Made by a program: the position numbers and the translations under genes. Below, one piece after another: positions 61,786-64,000 of a stretch of 64,000 nt of DNA. Positions within the stretch are counted from its first letter, which is position 1. Each line of letters opens with the position of its first letter. The stretch comes from an uncultured Pantoea sp. (lineage in GTDB: Bacteria > Pseudomonadota > Gammaproteobacteria > Enterobacterales > Enterobacteriaceae), in the NCBI GenBank assembly GCA_913775175.1, contig CAJYKU010000038.1, positions 27,200 to 91,199 of the forward strand. Direction: 5' to 3'. The notes beneath the pieces were generated by a model. That model ran no database searches, had not been told where the DNA came from, and saw only the letters and a list, made by a program, of their open reading frames with translations.

Positions 61786-63104
61786 AGGCTACGCGCCGCC
61801 GCCATTAGCGCTTCAATCGCATCCGGATCTTTTACCACGCTATCAGTGAGATTCTCATGGCCTGCTGGCGTAATCACGATATCATCCTCAATGCGTATAC
61901 CAATCCCGCGATATTGCGGCGGCACGTTAGCATCCGGGGCGATGTAGAGTCCCGGCTCCACTGTCAGTACCATACCTGGTTCCAGCACCCGATCGCGACC
62001 CGGTGTACCGTAATGACCGACATCATGGACATCCAGCCCCAGCCAGTGACCTAATCCATGCATAAAGAAAGCGCGATGTGCCTGCTCTGCAAACAGCTCG
62101 TCAATATTGCCATCAAGAATACCGAGATCAACCAGGCCGGTAATCATGATGCGCACCACTTCATCATTGACTTCCCGGATGCTCACACCCGGACGAAACA
62201 TGGATAATGCCTTGCAGAGCGAAGCCAGCACGATGTCATAGATTTCACGCTGCGCGGGGGAAAATTTACCGTTAACCGGAAATGTGCGGGTGATATCACC
62301 GGCATAGCCGTGGAACTCGCATCCGGCATCAATCAGCACCAGATCGCCATCGCGCATTTCGCTTTCGTTCTCGGTGTAGTGCAGAATACAGCCGTTCTCA
62401 CCAGAGCCTACGATGGTGTTATAAGACGGAAAGCGGGCACCATGGCGTGAGAATTCATAGTGGATTTCGCCTTCCAGCTGATACTCATACATGCCCGGAC
62501 GACACTGCTGCATAGCACGGGTATGCGCCAGGGCGCTGATCCTGCCCGCCTGCCGCATGATGTCAATCTCGGCGGCACTTTTAAACAGGCGCATCTCATG
62601 TACAAAGGGTCGCCAGTCAGTGACGGTAACAGGCGCACTCAGATTTTGCCGGAAGCCGCGGCGCAGCCGATCAAGCGCCCCTGAGAGCAGGCGATCGGCA
62701 TCGGCATACTCGCCCTGCGCGTGATAGACCACATCCAGACCATTCAGCAGCAGAAAGAGCTGCTCTTCGATATCATCCCACGGCAGTGCGCGATCCACCC
62801 CCAGTTTAGCCGGAGCAGCCTCCTGCCCCAGACGGCGGCCAAACCAGATTTCAGCGTTCAGATCGCGCACGCGGTTGAATAACACACTGTGGTTATGATG
62901 CTCATCGCTTTTGATCAGCACCAGCAGCGCCTGCGGCTCGTTGAAACCGGTGAAATACCAGAAGTCGCTGTTCTGCCGAAAGTTATATTCGGTATCGTTG
63001 CTGCGCGTGACTTCCGGTGCGGCAAAAATCAGCGCGGCGCTGCCCGGAGTCATATGCGCAATCAGCGCCTGACGACGTTGCCGGAAATGTTCCAGTGTGA
63101 TCAT
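61782..63104 (-). CDS. pepP: Xaa-Pro aminopeptidase (aminopeptidase P)
   Basis: Dinuclear-manganese M24 peptidase that removes N-terminal residues preceding proline. The protein has 440 residues (E. coli 441). An N-terminal creatinase-like domain precedes the pita-bread fold, which has ligands in LIDAGCEFHGYAGDITRTFP (two Asp), HGLGHWLGLDVHDVG (His), TVEPGLY (Glu) and IRIEDDIV (Glu). The start at 63104 lies about 50 bp after ygfB. Confidence 0.97.
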   Translation of the reverse strand: MITLEHFRQRRQALIAHMTPGSAALIFAAPEVTRSNDTEYNFRQNSDFWYFTGFNEPQALLVLIKSDEHHNHSVLFNRVRDLNAEIWFGRRLGQEAAPAKLGVDRALPWDDIEEQLFLLLNGLDVVYHAQGEYADADRLLSGALDRLRRGFRQNLSAPVTVTDWRPFVHEMRLFKSAAEIDIMRQAGRISALAHTRAMQQCRPGMYEYQLEGEIHYEFSRHGARFPSYNTIVGSGENGCILHYTENESEMRDGDLVLIDAGCEFHGYAGDITRTFPVNGKFSPAQREIYDIVLASLCKALSMFRPGVSIREVNDEVVRIMITGLVDLGILDGNIDELFAEQAHRAFFMHGLGHWLGLDVHDVGHYGTPGRDRVLEPGMVLTVEPGLYIAPDANVPPQYRGIGIRIEDDIVITPAGHENLTDSVVKDPDAIEALMAAARSL

Positions 63105-63155
63105 AGTTGCACTCCCTGTTGAGCACGGGCAGCGCAGCTGCCCGCAATGACGCGC

Positions 63156-63737
63156 TTAGTGTAGCGTAGGTTTCTGCACTTCCGGTGCGGCTGGCGTATG
63201 CGGACGTGTGAATGTGTCGTGGCACAGCAATGCCGCAACGCGCACATATTCAATCACCTCTTCCAGTGACTGCTCCAGCTCTTCCTGATCTTCATCTTCA
63301 TCATAGCCAAGCTGAGCAATAGTACGCAGATCGTCGATCGCCTCGCCGGTTTCGCCGGTGACTTTGTCGAGCTTTGGCTGAGTCACACCCAGGCCCAGCA
63401 GGAAATGGTTAACCCAGCCCGCCAGCGCATCTGCACGATCGAATACGGTGATATCATCTTCATCCGGCAGCATCAGCTGAAACAGAAAGCCATCCTCTTC
63501 CAGCGTGGTGGTCAGGCTATCGTGCAGCGCCTGCAGCGGCTGCGCCAGGCTCTGAGAAAAGGCCATGCCTTCGTTAGTAAGGTCATGAACCAGGGTCTTC
63601 CAGCTGGCGTCCTGATTGCCACCACACAGAATGCCACACAGCAGTCCATGCATTTCTGCGGGGGTCATACCGATACCCTGCTGAGAGAGTGCCGCGGCCA
63701 GCGCGTTGTAAGTCGGTGTTGCGTTCTGTAAAGACAT
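63156..63737 (-). CDS. ygfB: YgfB (UPF0149 family protein)
   Basis: Small acidic helical protein of 193 residues (E. coli 192). The C-terminal two thirds ([43 protein letters not shown]) are nearly identical to E. coli; the N-terminus is more variable. Molecular role in enterobacteria is not established; the Pseudomonas homologue affects amidase and beta-lactamase regulation. First gene of the ygfB-pepP-ubiH-ubiI unit and divergent from zapA. Confidence 0.95.
   Translation of the reverse strand: MSLQNATPTYNALAAALSQQGIGMTPAEMHGLLCGILCGGNQDASWKTLVHDLTNEGMAFSQSLAQPLQALHDSLTTTLEEDGFLFQLMLPDEDDITVFDRADALAGWVNHFLLGLGVTQPKLDKVTGETGEAIDDLRTIAQLGYDEDEDQEELEQSLEEVIEYVRVAALLCHDTFTRPHTPAAPEVQKPTLH

Positions 63738-64000
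<263 letters not shown>

Overview
The window is a continuous stretch of a gammaproteobacterial chromosome, with no phage, plasmid, insertion sequence or CRISPR signature. Almost every gene is a close match to an Enterobacterales core gene, in the order known from Escherichia coli around csdA-amiC-recBCD-thyA-mutH-galR-lysA-prfB-recJ-gcvTHP-pepP-zapA. The differences from E. coli are a few inserted or exchanged genes. Gene content and protein divergence suggest a member of the Erwiniaceae (Erwinia/Pantoea group). This is inferred from general knowledge of the families, not from a search.

Layout. 1-6.3 kb: end of csdA with csdE (sulfur transfer), tcdA (tRNA ct6A37), mltA (murein), three tandem initiator tRNA genes, amiC (Tat-exported amidase) and ArgR-controlled argA. 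6.4-18.2 kb: the recC-ptrA-recB-recD block on the minus strand. 18.2-20 kb: four small overlapping pseudopilin genes (ppdA-ppdB-ygdB-ppdC). 20-24.7 kb: rppH-ptsP and lgt-thyA. 24.7-25.4 kb: a gene-free AT-rich region with several DnaA boxes, at the position of the E. coli DnaA-reactivating locus DARS2. 25.4-31.2 kb: mutH, ygdR, tas, lplT-aas.

31.2-36 kb is the most interesting part. The two sRNA genes omrA and omrB, adjacent in E. coli, are both present but separated by a second FtsI-type penicillin-binding protein gene. A BisC-type molybdoenzyme gene sits between omrB and galR. OmrA here has extra internal hairpins. 36-41 kb: galR with its own operator, a GNAT gene, lysA/lysR and an AraJ-like MFS exporter. 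41.5-50 kb: the xerD-dsbC-recJ-prfB-lysS series with the prfB programmed frameshift, fldB, sdhE-ygfX and ygfZ. 50-54 kb: yqfA, an RpiR-type regulator with bglA (aryl-beta-glucoside-6-P hydrolase) and ygfF. 54-59.4 kb: gcvTHP with PurR- and GcvA-type sites, a terminator-like hairpin between gcvH and gcvP, and a remarkable 12-unit tandem array of 8-bp repeats in the ubiI-gcvT gap. 59.4-64 kb: ygfB-pepP-ubiH-ubiI and the divergent start of zapA.

Most genes are housekeeping: DNA repair (RecBCD, RecJ, MutH), translation (tRNA-fMet, LysS, RF2), envelope (AmiC, MltA, Lgt, Aas/LplT, the PBP), one-carbon metabolism (ThyA, GcvTHP, YgfZ), ubiquinone (UbiH, UbiI) and amino-acid synthesis (ArgA, LysA). 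Assignments rest on reading the translations against remembered family sequences; no search was run.
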